NCBI GenBank assembly: GCA_033964015.1
Contig: JAWWUD010000100.1
Span: forward strand, 372,001-436,000
DNA: 64,000 bases
Origin: Scolanthus callimorphus
Taxonomy: Eukaryota > Cnidaria > Anthozoa > Actiniaria > Edwardsiidae
Direction of reading: 5' to 3'
Position numbers and translations under genes: made by a program. Of this stretch, positions 10,356-19,704 are shown one piece after another; position 1 is the first letter of the stretch, and each line of letters starts with the position of its first letter. The notes under the pieces are model-generated. The model was given only the letters and a program-made list of their open reading frames with translations. It was not told where the DNA came from and searched no databases.

Positions 10356-12281
10356 CGGGCACTGCCGTCCCTGGTAATTATTTGTAATTCAACAAAACAC
10401 TTCAACTAATGCCCTTTCTTGGCCAATTTCTCTGGACTGTGGTTTTCTCAATCACTTCAAAAATTAGTTTTGTAGCCACCTCGAACAAAAGCTCAGTATT
10501 GCTGGTGTGTACATCACTTTTTCTGATTTTTGTGAAATGTTCAATTTCTCCTAAATTCATGCACACTCAAATTTCGACCTCGTCCAATGTTTGCCAAATT
10601 CCTCTGAATTTGTTCATTTACGTTTTTCTTATTTGGTTGTCATGTCTGTACACAATACGTTTTAGGTTGAAGTTCAATTATTATTTGTTTTTGCTTGGTG
10701 CTAAGGTTTTTCATTGTTTTCAAGTGCTAGGGTTGTGCATCCATATTTTTCTGAATATATACTTTCTGAGGGGGGTTCATTCCTAAACATTGAGCCCAAA
10801 TACGATTATTTTTTCTTGGAGGACCAGAAATGCTAATGTAGCTTCCATGTAAGTTAAGTTCATACTTTCCAAATAACAGTTGCAGTGGCGGATGCAGACC
10901 CTTAAGAAGGGGGGTGGCTAGTACAAAGGATATACTACATAGTTCAACATTTGGTTGAATAAACACAACAAGGAGTTCTACAGACTGTACATGGGATGAC
11001 AACAATTGGTTATCAGTAACAATGTTTAGCCAGAGATATCAGGATTGGCTGTTGCGAGCATCAGACACACTAACAGCCAGGTATCAACAACAGGAGTGTG
11101 CCAAAACAGCACGGGATCGGATTTTGGAAACACAGGTCATCAGGACTGGGTTCAAGGAGCAAGTGGCTGTGTGCTGACATGGGGCAGGATTGTTGGGAAT
11201 GGGGGAAGCAACAAGGACCAGTTACCCGAATGGTTGTGCTCTAGAAACATCATAGCTGCATGTTGGCATCACAAGTAACACCAAGGTCTAAGCACTAGTA
11301 TTGGGTGGCCACCCTTTGACATCCGAACCGGCTTTTGTGAGCAAAAGTGATGCTGAGGACCGAGTGTCTGCACCAGGTAAGTGTTTGAAGACAGCAGGTC
11401 TGATTGCTTTGAACATCGTAGGTAAGGAGGACAAGGTAACACCTAGTCCTCCTTGTCTCCCCTGTTCCTTACAATTAGTCTTTGACTGTTGGAAAATATG
11501 CGACAACGAGGATGGCCACTTTCCAGGACTAGGGTGCACACTGGTACTGGCTGTAAGAAATACTCTTTGTTTCACATTTCTCAGTCAGTCCTGCTGACTT
11601 CAGGTGACATAGGTGACTAGGAGGTCAGGGAGCTGGTAAGGGCGGGTGCACACACCCCTGTCAGTAACTTTTCCTCCTGGAAGCCTGTGTTCTTGAAGTC
11701 AGTAGTGCTGGTGTCTTCAAGCACTTGGCTGTTACAGATACCCGCTCCTTATCATCGCTTCTGTTCACAACAGTCAGCTCTGACGTCAATGGGCAACCAC
11801 TCAATGCTAGTTCTTAGGCCCTGTTGTCACTTGTGTTGTCAACATTCAGCTGTGATGTCTCTAGAACCCCACCATTCTGGTAACTGTTCTTTGTTGCTTT
11901 CCATATTCCCAACAGTCTTGGTCCATGCCCACACGCAGCCACTTGTCGCTAGTTACCAGTCCTGGTGAGCTGTTTTTCCACCATTCAACCCTGTGGTGCT
12001 TCAACATGCTTCAGTTGTTGGTCTCTGGCTGTTGTTATGTCTGGTGCTCAGAACAATCGTTCGTGCTGTCTCTGGGCACAAATCATTGCTGTTACCCAGT
12101 TGTTTTCATCCCATCTCCTTTCTAAATGCTGCCATGCAGCTTTGGAATTCCCATTATTATAACGTATCCATATTGCTCTCTTTAGACATCCATTTGCCAA
12201 TGACCTGCAGTGGGTACTAATTTGCATTTTGTGTGTAGGCATCCTTGTTCTAGTTGTTCAGCCATTTGTTGTTCTTTCCCA

Positions 12282-12287
12282 GTCATT
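12282..12287. repeat. Left target-site duplication GTCATT
   Basis: Six bases GTCATT directly before the first base of the palindromic element; the same six bases follow its last base. Six-base duplications are characteristic of Polinton/Maverick integration. Confidence 0.85.
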
Positions 12288-12436
12288 AGTAGTATAGCGT
12301 GCATGACACAGGCCCTTTTTTGAAGTGGATTCTAATTAAAAACTGAAGTGGAATGCTTCTGATTGGTCGAGGGGTCACCATGACAACCAACAATGGTTGG
12401 TCCAAACAATGACGTCATGGTGTTTTGTAATCGTCA

Positions 12437-12573
12437 AGGGGTGGGAGATAATATATTCCATAACAAGGGGTGGGTGATAAACATATTCCACGAATAGGGG
12501 TGGGAGGTTATACATTCAAACAAAAAGGTTAGATACTATATGCAGTCAAAAGGGGTGGGAGAAGATATATTCG
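12437..12573 (+). repeat. G-rich iterons, left arm outer cluster
   Basis: Four copies of a ~22-bp motif, consensus AGGGGTGGGAGATAATATATTC, begin at 12437, 12466, 12496 and 12551. They lie between the terminus and the C-x2-C ORF, so they may be part of its promoter or of a terminal replication/packaging signal. Function is inferred only from position and repetition. Confidence 0.8.
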
Positions 12574-12627
12574 AGCACCAAAGGATGCTAGTGTACTAGT
12601 CTTCTCAAAGCGAAACTTTACAAAGAA

Positions 12628-13200
12628 ATGGAAGCAGGAAATATAACGATAGACGAAGTAGAAGGTGTGGAAAGACAAAAAGTGGCGAATTTGTTGGTCA
12701 GAGGGCTAAGGCTTATCTTTACCGATCTATGCGCTGACAAAGTTTACAGAGAGAGGGCAATTCAATGTGAGGGCTGCCAAATCAATCGTCCAAGCCAGTA
12801 CCAACAAGATTGCTTAATGATGGGGGATGAAGAAACGTGGGAGCGTTGCTACGAGATAGCTAGAGACAAACTTGATTCCAATCGCGTGTGGGAGACTGAG
12901 GGAAGTTTGTTGTATATTAAACATGACACTACATTACTCGTGGAAAAGATATCTCTCGGAACTTTCCAAGCTTCCATGGAGAGCCGTATACCAACGGTAT
13001 CAAGAACTGGAAAATTACTCGTGCAATGTTGGAACTGTGGACAAAGTAAGCATGCTTCTGACTGGTGGCTCTATTGCGAAAACGATCAATACAGCAGTAT
13101 TACCACCTGCCAGCTAACCCTTCAAATTGCTAATGATCATGCTCGATCAGCCGTGCGAAAGGGCTTAGTGACAAGCGTGACACATCATTGGATCATATAG
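12628..13200 (+). CDS. Unrecognised C-x2-C protein of the palindromic element (left-arm copy)
   Basis: A 190-residue frame. The N-terminal ~70 residues (MEAGNITIDEVEGVERQK, then a cysteine group with CEGC about residues 48-51) agree with the right-arm copy. After WET (about residue 90) the arms disagree by 2 bases (gagactgaggg here, gagactatgaggg on the right). Both frames after that point stay open for about 80-100 codons. One gives a second C-x2-C (QCWNCGQ), the other a helix-like KRYLSELSKLPWRAVYQRYQ. Which frame is natural cannot be decided here. The family is not recognised; small zinc-binding proteins near Polinton termini are plausible. Transcribed inward from the left end. Confidence 0.55.
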   Translation: MEAGNITIDEVEGVERQKVANLLVRGLRLIFTDLCADKVYRERAIQCEGCQINRPSQYQQDCLMMGDEETWERCYEIARDKLDSNRVWETEGSLLYIKHDTTLLVEKISLGTFQASMESRIPTVSRTGKLLVQCWNCGQSKHASDWWLYCENDQYSSITTCQLTLQIANDHARSAVRKGLVTSVTHHWII

Positions 13201-13294
13201 TTTGAGAAGACTCGAGAAAGAAGAAGAAGCCCCAAAGCGAAAGTAAGGCACAGACTGAAATTCACCGACACGCAAGCCGATACAGTCTTCTGCA

Positions 13295-13504
13295 ATGAAG
13301 AATTGGACGGTCAAAGAACATTTTTTGATAATTTTTCTGTGTGTTAATATTGTTCTTGGTCTATGCATGTATTTAAATTTGTCTCTTGTAGCAATTCAGT
13401 TATTCGCGAGAAAAAAAAAATACTCTACAAGAAAAAGCGTATCCAAAATAAAGATAGGTGGCATATTAATCAAACTGGGTGAACAAACAACGGCTAATCG
13501 TTAG
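13295..13504 (+). CDS. Possible small membrane protein (left-arm copy)
   Basis: Sixty-nine residues: a hydrophobic stretch at about 9-37 (FLIIFLCVNIVLGLCMYL) followed by a basic tail with RKKK. It lies just after the C-x2-C ORF, on the same strand. The right-arm copy (19399-19607) has one A fewer in the A10 run, so it is frameshifted. The same DNA is also open on the other strand (13165-13368). Weakly supported as a gene. Confidence 0.35.
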   Translation: MKNWTVKEHFLIIFLCVNIVLGLCMYLNLSLVAIQLFARKKKYSTRKSVSKIKIGGILIKLGEQTTANR

Positions 13505-13539
13505 TTTCTGGTCCCGCGCGATAATTTATTAAATCAAAA

Positions 13540-13592
13540 AGGGGTGGGAGGTGATACATTCATTCTAAAAAGAGGGTGGGATCGAGTCTATT
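13540..13592 (+). repeat. G-rich iterons, left arm inner cluster
   Basis: Two further copies of the AGGGGTGGGAGGTGATACATTC motif, at 13540 and 13571, lie between the small membrane ORF and the 3' end of the ATPase gene. The mirror copies are at about 19318-19362. Confidence 0.7.
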
Positions 13593-13601
13593 GTTCGTTG
13601 A

Positions 13602-13675
13602 CAATAAAGACCATTATAATGTAAAATACTTCCTTGCTGTTTATTTCTTTAGCGTCTCAGGTAGAAACTTTAGAC
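13602..13675 (-). terminator. Shared 3' module downstream of the left ATPase
   Basis: On the minus strand this ~70-base block starts AAGTTTCTACCTGAGACGC and includes AATAAA and a GGTCTTTATTGTC end. It sits ~80 bases after the ATPase stop. The same block follows the acidic/helical gene in each arm (16159-16231 and 16643-16714). It probably carries the poly(A) signal, though its conservation exceeds what a poly(A) site needs. Confidence 0.7.
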
Positions 13676-13752
13676 ACACACTAGAATGAATTACAGGAAA
13701 TAAATACAGTTTCAGCTTGTTCTTTTTCTGTTGTTGTTCCGTTTTGAAATAA

Positions 13753-15014
13753 TTAGAAATCTGCATTTGCGTTCATTCCTGGCCTCAGTAAATCAAAAGA
13801 GTCACGGATAAACTGTTTTACAGTAGGTTCGTCAGGGTAAAGTCCAACAACCTTTGTGGCACTAGTTTTGATGTGTTTCAGATTGACAGGCCACGAGGTC
13901 TTTCCATTTCCTGCGTTGCAAGCAGACGTACCAGGAAGAGCTTGATTGCGTGAGGACTTGTACATTTCGGCGATGTAGTAACCGTCAGGGATAGTATTCA
14001 TAGGTTTATCGTCAAATCCTACAGTCTTTTGCCATACGGATGGCGGTGCATCTGACCAAACTATCGGTGGAATTGCCCAGCGCGGTTCTGACCCCGCGTG
14101 CTTATTTGGAGGCTGTTGAATCTGATGAGTAATGTGCGGCAATTGGTTGTGAGATTCCCCGCCCTTTCTCGTGGTACTGTTTACTGTAGCATACGCTTTG
14201 CAACTACCAAAAATGCCGGCCAGCACTTGCTTCCTTGCTGGGGTATCAGGCTTGTTATCTACCAAGATGTAACTGTATGCCTTTTCTGTTTCTTGGAGAT
14301 AAGCGTTCATAAAGCGTTCCCGATTTTTATCAAATATTCGTTCAGCTACAATCCCTATTTGCTTCCGGTCGCCGGGACTTCGAAACAGTGCTAAGTACTG
14401 AGCATTTCGACTAATGTCGGTGTTGAACTTTCCTTTCGGAAACATGTTTTGTAACAACAGAACCACACTAGCGTTTCGGTGGCGACCCTGAGTAAACAGG
14501 CGAGCGACCAGTCCACTATCTGAAGCTTCCGTCATCAAGTCGTCCAAAATAATAATGTTGTTAGATTCGCGATTTATTTCACTGAGATCGTTGGAAAAGT
14601 TGGGAAGCCCTCGCTCGAAACGGATGGAGTCACCCAGAGATATCTTCATCTGATTATATATTTCTTGCCATTGATTATAATACCAATATATCTGCATTGT
14701 TTTCTTGTCTTCGTAAAAGATTCTGTCTGTTTCTAAGATCTGGCGCACAAAAAATGTTTATCCACTTTGACTTGGGCCAACGACTAATAGTGAGAACGTG
14801 TGACGAAATTAAAAGCGGGATAAGGTTCCGTCTTCAAGAATGGTGCTTCGCTCGGACCAATTCGGCCTTGGTTCGCTGTTCCTCTTTTTCTGATACGAGA
14901 GAATTGCTTGACCGTTGAAGATGTAGCTTGTGCTGTAGCACGTGGCTTGACTGAGGGGGTGGATGGAAATTTAGTTGAGACAAGACAAGACTGTGGAGGT
15001 GAAAATACCGCCAT
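13753..15014 (-). pseudogene. A32-like (FtsK/HerA-type) DNA-packaging ATPase, left-arm copy
   Basis: Role in the family: pumps DNA into the capsid of Polintons and related large DNA viruses. The open 331-residue part (14748 to 13753) has a typical Walker B, IIILDDLM, a downstream LLLQNMFPKG and the Arg-finger region ALFRSPGDRKQIG. The P-loop lies upstream in the interrupted part and reads GPSQSG followed by TAA (14758-14760) and T, so the stop takes the place of the P-loop lysine. A private one-base deletion near 14810 also shifts the N-terminal ~65 codons. The start at 15014 (MAVFSPPQ) is chosen because both arms keep this frame; an ATG 10 bases upstream opens a short alternative frame. The C-terminal ~100 residues are an extension not recognised. 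Points toward the left end. Confidence 0.85.
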
Positions 15015-15236
15015 TTTGAGCCATCGTTTTCTCTCGCCCCAAAAAATCTGATGACCCTGTCGCAAGTGATCACCTAGATACAAAACATTCGCCTAATTGC
15101 ACACCGGGCAAATTCTCTTGTGTTCGTAAGGCATCTTGCCCCAATAAGGTCCTGACCAAAATGAGGCATGATGTCAACTTTTTACAACATTTTATAGTTT
15201 GCTGAATCTAATGTCGATACCAGGGAGTTCGAGGGC

Positions 15237-15423
15237 CGATGCCAGGCCGATGTGGGGCCGATCCCAGGCCGATGTGGGGCCGATTCCAGGACGATGTGGG
15301 GCCGATTCCAGGACGATGCGAGGCCGATGTCGGGACGATATGGGGCCGATGTCGGGACGATCTGGGGCCGATTCCAGTACGATGTGGGGCCGTTATCGGG
15401 ACGATTTTAAGACGGTTCAGGTG
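15237..15423 (+). repeat. 11-bp minisatellite, left arm
   Basis: About 17 tandem units of CGATGTGGGGC / CGATTCCAGGA type, alternating to give a 22-bp higher period. It separates the ATPase start from the acidic/helical gene, which are divergently transcribed, so it lies in their shared upstream region. The 77-residue open frame across it is only the repeat read as codons. Confidence 0.88.
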
Positions 15424-15540
15424 GAACCGTAAACATGGAATACCTTGGTAACCACCCTTTCTAGAAACTATATAAAAGGGAGATGTACAGCTAGGCGAAG
15501 CACACTTTATCTTTGACACTCAGGGGTGTACATTAGAGAT

Positions 15541-16030
15541 ATGGATATGAAAAAGACAGCAGTCAAGACAGTGAAAAGCCAGTAGAATCTGATGATGATT
15601 CGGTAGATGAAAGCTCAGAGTCTGATGATTCTGAAGGTGAAAGTTCTGATGAAGAATGTGTCTGGAGTAAACTCCAGGACGAAGCAATGCGCCGCCATCA
15701 CCAACACTGGGAGGGACTTGTAAAACAGTACCAGAGGTCGCCGAAGCGAAAGCAACAAACGAACTTCTACCCAAATTTAGGAAGGAATTAAGACAAGTGT
15801 TGTATGAAAATCTTAAATGGATGCACCGTTTGAAAAAGGACCCGTACTTTAAGAAAATAAAAAACACTATGGAGAACCTTAAGAATGATGATGGACTTGA
15901 TTGGATAGAAGCCATACAAGCAGCCATAGAAAAACGCAAATTTTTACTGAACAAGCTGTTTAAAAAGCAGTCAGTCCCAAATCAACCAGAAGTACCTGTC
16001 TGGAACAGAAGATTCTATAACCGGTTTTGA
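15541..16030 (+). pseudogene. Acidic N-terminus / helical protein of unknown function (left-arm copy)
   Basis: The start is the ATG at 15541 (MDMKKT), shared with the right arm. An acidic Ser/Asp/Glu region is followed by a helical region with WSKLQDEAMRRHHQHWEGLV, ELLPKFRKELRQVLYENL, WMHRLKKDPYFKKI and DWIEAIQAAIEKRKFLLNKL. The family is unnamed here, but the gene sits next to the packaging ATPase in both arms, so a virion or assembly role is possible. Private lesions of this copy: a ~24-base deletion right after the start and a 19-base deletion near 15735, both shifting frame. The C-terminal 77 codons (15797-16030) are intact. Confidence 0.65.
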
Positions 16031-16158
16031 GTTTACATTCTGATTCACTTCATTCCGACTATTTCAGAAAATGAAGATCTAGATAAGAATAGAGTCCAAA
16101 TGTCAATGCCCAACATATATGTTTTAACATATATTAAAAGCTACGTGGGTCATACGTG

Positions 16159-16231
16159 TCTTGTAAAGTTTCTACCTGAGACGCTAATGAAATAAACAAC
16201 AAGGATCTTATTTTACGTTGTAAGGGTCTTC
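16159..16231 (+). terminator. Shared 3' module downstream of the left acidic/helical gene
   Basis: Starts GTAAAGTTTCTACCTGAGACGC, has AATAAACAACAAGG and ends GGGTCTTCAT. It is the same block as after the ATPase, in the sense direction of this gene. Confidence 0.7.
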
Positions 16232-16261
16232 ATTATATCCATTTTGAAATCACTGTCAATC

Positions 16262-16413
16262 CGTGCAATCTGATTGGCTTACAACAGTGCGATTCATTCA
16301 CAAATCGCATCCTTTTGAGGCTAAGTCGCATCTTTTTCTCAACCAATCAAAATGAAGCATTCTAATAAATCAACCAATCACATTTCAGCATTTAAAGGCA
16401 CTGACCAATCAGA
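16262..16413 (+). promoter_or_regulatory. CCAAT-rich inner flank of the palindrome, left
   Basis: ATTGG/CCAAT words occur at about 16271, 16344, 16374 and 16404 and are mirrored in the right arm. The two inner genes run toward this point, so the boxes do not serve them. They may be the promoter of a gene that lay further in on the parental full-length element. That reading is inference. Confidence 0.35.
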
Positions 16414-16461
16414 GTAGGTTTTATCTCCGAAATTTTCTTTCCTGTCTTTTTTTACCTGTAA
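16414..16461. other. Unpaired spacer at the palindrome centre
   Basis: Forty-eight bases, pyrimidine-rich on +, without a match in the arms. This would be the loop of a hairpin formed by one strand. It contains no recognisable motif. Confidence 0.85.
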
Positions 16462-16642
16462 TCTGATTGGTCAGTGCCTTTAAATGCTGAAATGTGATTG
16501 ATTGATTTATTAGAATGCTTCATTTTGATTGGTTGAGAAAAAGATGCGACTTAGCCTCAAAAGGATGCGATTTGTGAATGAATCGCACTGTTGTAAGCCA
16601 ATCAGATTGCACGGATTGACAGTGATTTCAAAATGGATATAA

Positions 16643-16714
16643 TAAAGACCCTTACAACGTAAAATAAGATCCTTGTTGTTTATTTCATTAGCGTCTCAGG
16701 TAGAAACTTTACAA
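16643..16714 (-). terminator. Shared 3' module downstream of the right acidic/helical gene
   Basis: Mirror copy of 16159-16231, in the sense direction of the minus-strand gene at 16845-17381. Confidence 0.7.
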
Positions 16715-16844
16715 GACACGTATGATCCACGTAGCTTTTAATATATGTTAAAACATATATGTTGGGCATTGACATTTGGACTCTATTCTTATCTAGATCT
16801 TCATTTTCTGAAATAGTCGGAATGAAGTGAATCAGAATGTAAAC

Positions 16845-17381
16845 TCAAAACCGGTTATAGAATCTTCTATTCCAGACAGGTACTTCTGGTTGATTTGGGA
16901 CTGACTGCTTTTTAAACAGCTTGTTCAGTAAAATTTGCGTTTTTCTATGGCTGCTTGTATGGCTTCTATCCAATCAAGTCCATCATCATTCTTAAGGTTC
17001 TCCATAGTGTTTTTTATTTTCTTAAATTGTTTTTTATTTTCTTCTTTTCAAACGGTGCATCCATTTAAGATTTTCATACAACACTTGTCTTAATTCCTTC
17101 CTAAATTTGGGTAGAAGTTCGTTTGTTGCTTTCGCTTCGGCGACCTCTTCGGTATTACCAACTTGCTGGTACTGTTTTACAAGTCCCTCCCAGTGTTGGT
17201 GATGGCGGCGCATTGCTTCGTCCTGGAGTTTACTCCAGACACATTCTTCATCAGAACTTTCACCTTCAGAATCATCAGACTCTGAGCTTTCATCTACCGA
17301 ATCATCATCAGATTCTACTGGCTTTTCACTGTCTTAACTGCTAACGTCCTCATCATCAGAATATGTCTTTTTCATATCCAT
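16845..17381 (-). pseudogene. Acidic N-terminus / helical protein of unknown function (right-arm copy)
   Basis: Longer than the left copy: it keeps the segment SDDEDVSS after the start and the codons QQVGNTEEVAEA that the left copy lost. It therefore shows the original N-terminus, with an acidic tract (about residues 8-45, many SDD/DSE) before the helical part. Its own lesions are a CAA-to-TAA nonsense near codon 16 (left arm has CAA) and a short insertion near 17030 that appears to duplicate the neighbouring AAGAAAATAAAAAAC and brings a stop. The two copies are broken at different places. Confidence 0.65.
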
Positions 17382-17500
17382 ATCTCTAATGTACACCCCT
17401 GAGTGTCAAAGATAAAGTGTGCTTCGCCTAGCTGTACATCTCCCTTTTATATAGTTTCTAGAAAGGGTGGTTACCAAGGTATTCCATGTTTACGGTTCCA

Positions 17501-17663
17501 CCTGAACCGTCTTAAAATCGTCCCGATAACGGCCCCACATCGTACTGGAATCGGCCCCAGATCGTCCCGACATCGGCCCCATATCGTCCCGACATCGGCC
17601 TCACATCGTCCTGGAATCGGCCCCACATCGGCCTGGGATCGGCCCCACATCGGCCTGGCATCG
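17501..17663 (-). repeat. 11-bp minisatellite, right arm
   Basis: Mirror of 15237-15423 but about 15 units instead of 17, a difference of one 22-bp higher unit. Confidence 0.88.
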
Positions 17664-17885
17664 GCCCTCGAACGCCCTGGTATCGACATTAGATTTAGCA
17701 AACTATAAAATGTTGTAAAAAGTTGACATCATGCCTGATTTTGGTCAGGACCTTATTGGGGCAAGATGCCTTACAAACACAAGAGAATTTGCCCGGTGTG
17801 CAATTAGGCGAATGTTTTGTATCTAGGTGATCACTTGCGACAGGGTCATCAGATTTTTTGGGGCGAGAGAAAACGATGGCTCAAA

Positions 17886-19147
17886 ATGGCGGTATTTTCA
17901 CCTCCACAGTCTTATCTTGTCTCAACTAAATTTCCATCCACCCCCTCAGTCAAGCCACGTGCTACAGCACAAGCTACATCTTCAACGGTCAAGCAATTCT
18001 CTCGTATCAGAAAAAGAGGAACAGCGAACCAAGGCCGAATTGGTCCGAGCGAAGCACCATTCTTGAAGACGGAACCTTATCCCGCTTTTAAATTTCGTCA
18101 CACGTTCTCACTATTAGTCGTTGGCCCAAGTCAAAGTGGATAAACATTTTTTGTGCGCCAGATCTTAGAAACAGACAGAATCTTTTACGAAGACAAGAAA
18201 ACAATGCAGATATATTGGTATTATAATCAATGGCAAGAAATATATAATCAGATGAAGATATCTCTGGGTGACTCCATCCGTTTCGAGCGAGGGCTTCCCA
18301 ACTTTTCCAACGATCTCAGTGAAATAAATCGCGAATCTAACAACATTATTATTTTGGACGACTTGATGACGGAAGCTTCAGATAGTGGACTGGTCGCTCG
18401 CCTGTTTACTCAGGGTCGCCACCGAAACGCTAGTGTGGTTCTGTTGTTACAAAACATGTTTCCGAAAGGAAAGTTCAACACCGACATTAGTCGAAATGCT
18501 CAGTACTTAGCACTGTTTCGAAGTCCCGGCGACCGGAAGCAAATAGGGATTGTAGCTGAACGAATATTTGATAAAAATCGGGAACGCTTTATGAACGCTT
18601 ATCTCCAAGAAACAGAAAAGGCATACAGTTACATCTTGGTAGATAACAAGCCTGATACCCCAGCAAGGAAGCAAGTGCTGGCCGGCATTTTTGGTAGTTG
18701 CAAAGCGTATGCTACAGTAAACAGTACCACGAGAAAGGGCGGGGAATCTCACAACCAATTGCCGCACATTACTCATCAGATTCAACAGCCTCCAAATAAG
18801 CACGCGGGGTCAGAACCGCGCTGGGCAATCCTCCGATAGTTTGGTCAGATACACCGCCATCCGTATGGCAAAATACTGTAGGATTTGACGATAAACCTAT
18901 GAATACTATCCCTGACGGTTACTACATCGCCGAAATGTACAAGTCCTCACGCAATCAAACTCTTCCTGGTACGTCTGCTTGCAACGCAGGAAATGGAAAG
19001 ACCTGGTGGCCTGTCAATCTGAAACACATCAAAACTAGTGCCACAAAGGTTGTTGGACTCTACCCTGACGAACCTACTGTAAAACAGTTTATCCGTGACT
19101 CTTTTGATTTACTGTGGCCGGGATTGAACGCAAATGCAGATTTCTAA
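17886..19147 (+). pseudogene. A32-like DNA-packaging ATPase, right-arm copy
   Basis: Here the N-terminal part is in frame up to the P-loop: residues 1-85 run from MAVFSPPQ to FSLLVVGPSQSG, then TAA at 18141-18143 where the lysine codon is expected, then TFFVRQIL in the same frame. Walker B IIILDDLM lies about 70 residues on. A private one-base deletion near 18830 (aatcctccg against aattccaccg on the left) shifts the frame after AIL. The C-terminal part continues in another frame from about 18899 to the stop at 19147. The shared stop and the private shifts show that both copies are non-functional as written. Runs toward the right end. Confidence 0.85.
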
Positions 19148-19225
19148 TTACTTCAAAACAGAACAACAACAAAAAAAGAACAAGCTGCAACTGTATTTAT
19201 TTCCTGTAATTCATTCTAGTGTGTG

Positions 19226-19299
19226 TCTTGTAAAGTTTCTACCTGAGACGCTAAAGAAATAAACAGCAAGGAAGTATTTTACATTATAATGGTCTTTAT
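19226..19299 (+). terminator. Shared 3' module downstream of the right ATPase
   Basis: TCTTGTAAAGTTTCTACC, AATAAACAGCAAGGAAG and GGTCTTTATTGTC in order, about 80 bases after the stop. Fourth copy of the module. Confidence 0.7.
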
Positions 19300-19317
19300 T
19301 GTCAAGGAACGATAGAC

Positions 19318-19362
19318 TCGATCCCACCCTCTTTTTAGAATGAATGTTTTACCTCCCACCCC
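19318..19362 (-). repeat. G-rich iterons, right arm inner cluster
   Basis: Two copies on the minus strand (seen on + as GAATGTTTTACCTCCCACCCC and ATCCCACCCTC), mirroring 13540-13592. Confidence 0.7.
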
Positions 19363-19398
19363 TTTTTTATTTAATAAATTATCGCGCGGGACCAGAAA

Positions 19399-19607
19399 CT
19401 AACGATTAGCCGTTGTTTGTTCACCCAGTTTGATTAATATGCCACCTATCTTTATTTTGGATACGCTTTTTCTTGTAGAGTATTTTTTTTTCTCGCGAAT
19501 AACTGAATTGCTACAAGAGACAAATTTAAATACATGCATAGACCAAGAACAATATTAACACACAGAAAAATTATCAAAAAATGTTCTTTGACCGTCCAAT
19601 TCTTCAT
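19399..19607 (-). pseudogene. Possible small membrane protein, right-arm copy (frameshifted)
   Basis: Mirror of 13295-13504; one base shorter in the homopolymer after the hydrophobic stretch, so the basic tail is out of frame. The hydrophobic segment is unchanged. Confidence 0.3.
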
Positions 19608-19704
19608 TGCAGAAGACTGTATCGGCTTACGTGTCGGTGAATTTCAGTCTGTGCCTTACTTTCGCTTTGGGGCTTCTTCTACTTCTTTCTCGAGTCTTCT
19701 CAAA

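Larger units (their letters stand above)
8544..12281. other. Non-coding stretch between Gypsy and Polinton-like element
   Basis: No recognisable gene. It holds two long C tracts, one MITE-like inverted repeat (9074-9232), and near 10880 a short CAGTGGCGGATGCAGACCC motif of the kind seen at hAT-type ends. Short open frames at 11045-11278 and 11301-11597 have no recognisable domain and are open on both strands, so they are not called. The segment 11590-12280 is rich in short CTGTTGT-like words but shows no clear period. Confidence 0.5.
12288..16413 (+). repeat. Left arm of the palindrome
   Basis: About 4.13 kb, matching the reverse complement of 16462-21318 from end to end. The match runs from AGTAGTATAGCG at the outer end to CTGACCAATCAGA at the inner end. 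By eye only a few percent of positions differ. Confidence 0.92.

Noticed and set aside
9727..10372. hAT-like element between CAGTGCCGTAGCTAGCG and GCACTGCCGTCCCTGG
   Set aside because: The ends share only a few bases as inverted repeats and no target duplication is present.
11301..11597. 98-residue ORF, also open on the opposite strand
   Set aside because: Open on both strands without any motif; treated as chance.
13165..13368. Minus-strand 67-residue frame, also open in the right arm
   Set aside because: It lies opposite the small membrane ORF; conservation between arms is expected from the recent palindrome and gives no coding evidence.
13753..14748. Packaging ATPase as a complete 331-residue gene
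   Set aside because: That frame begins at a GTG after the P-loop stop and lacks Walker A; the gene extends upstream.
15199..15432. 77-residue coding frame
   Set aside because: It is the 11-bp minisatellite read as codons; the mirror copy has a different unit number.
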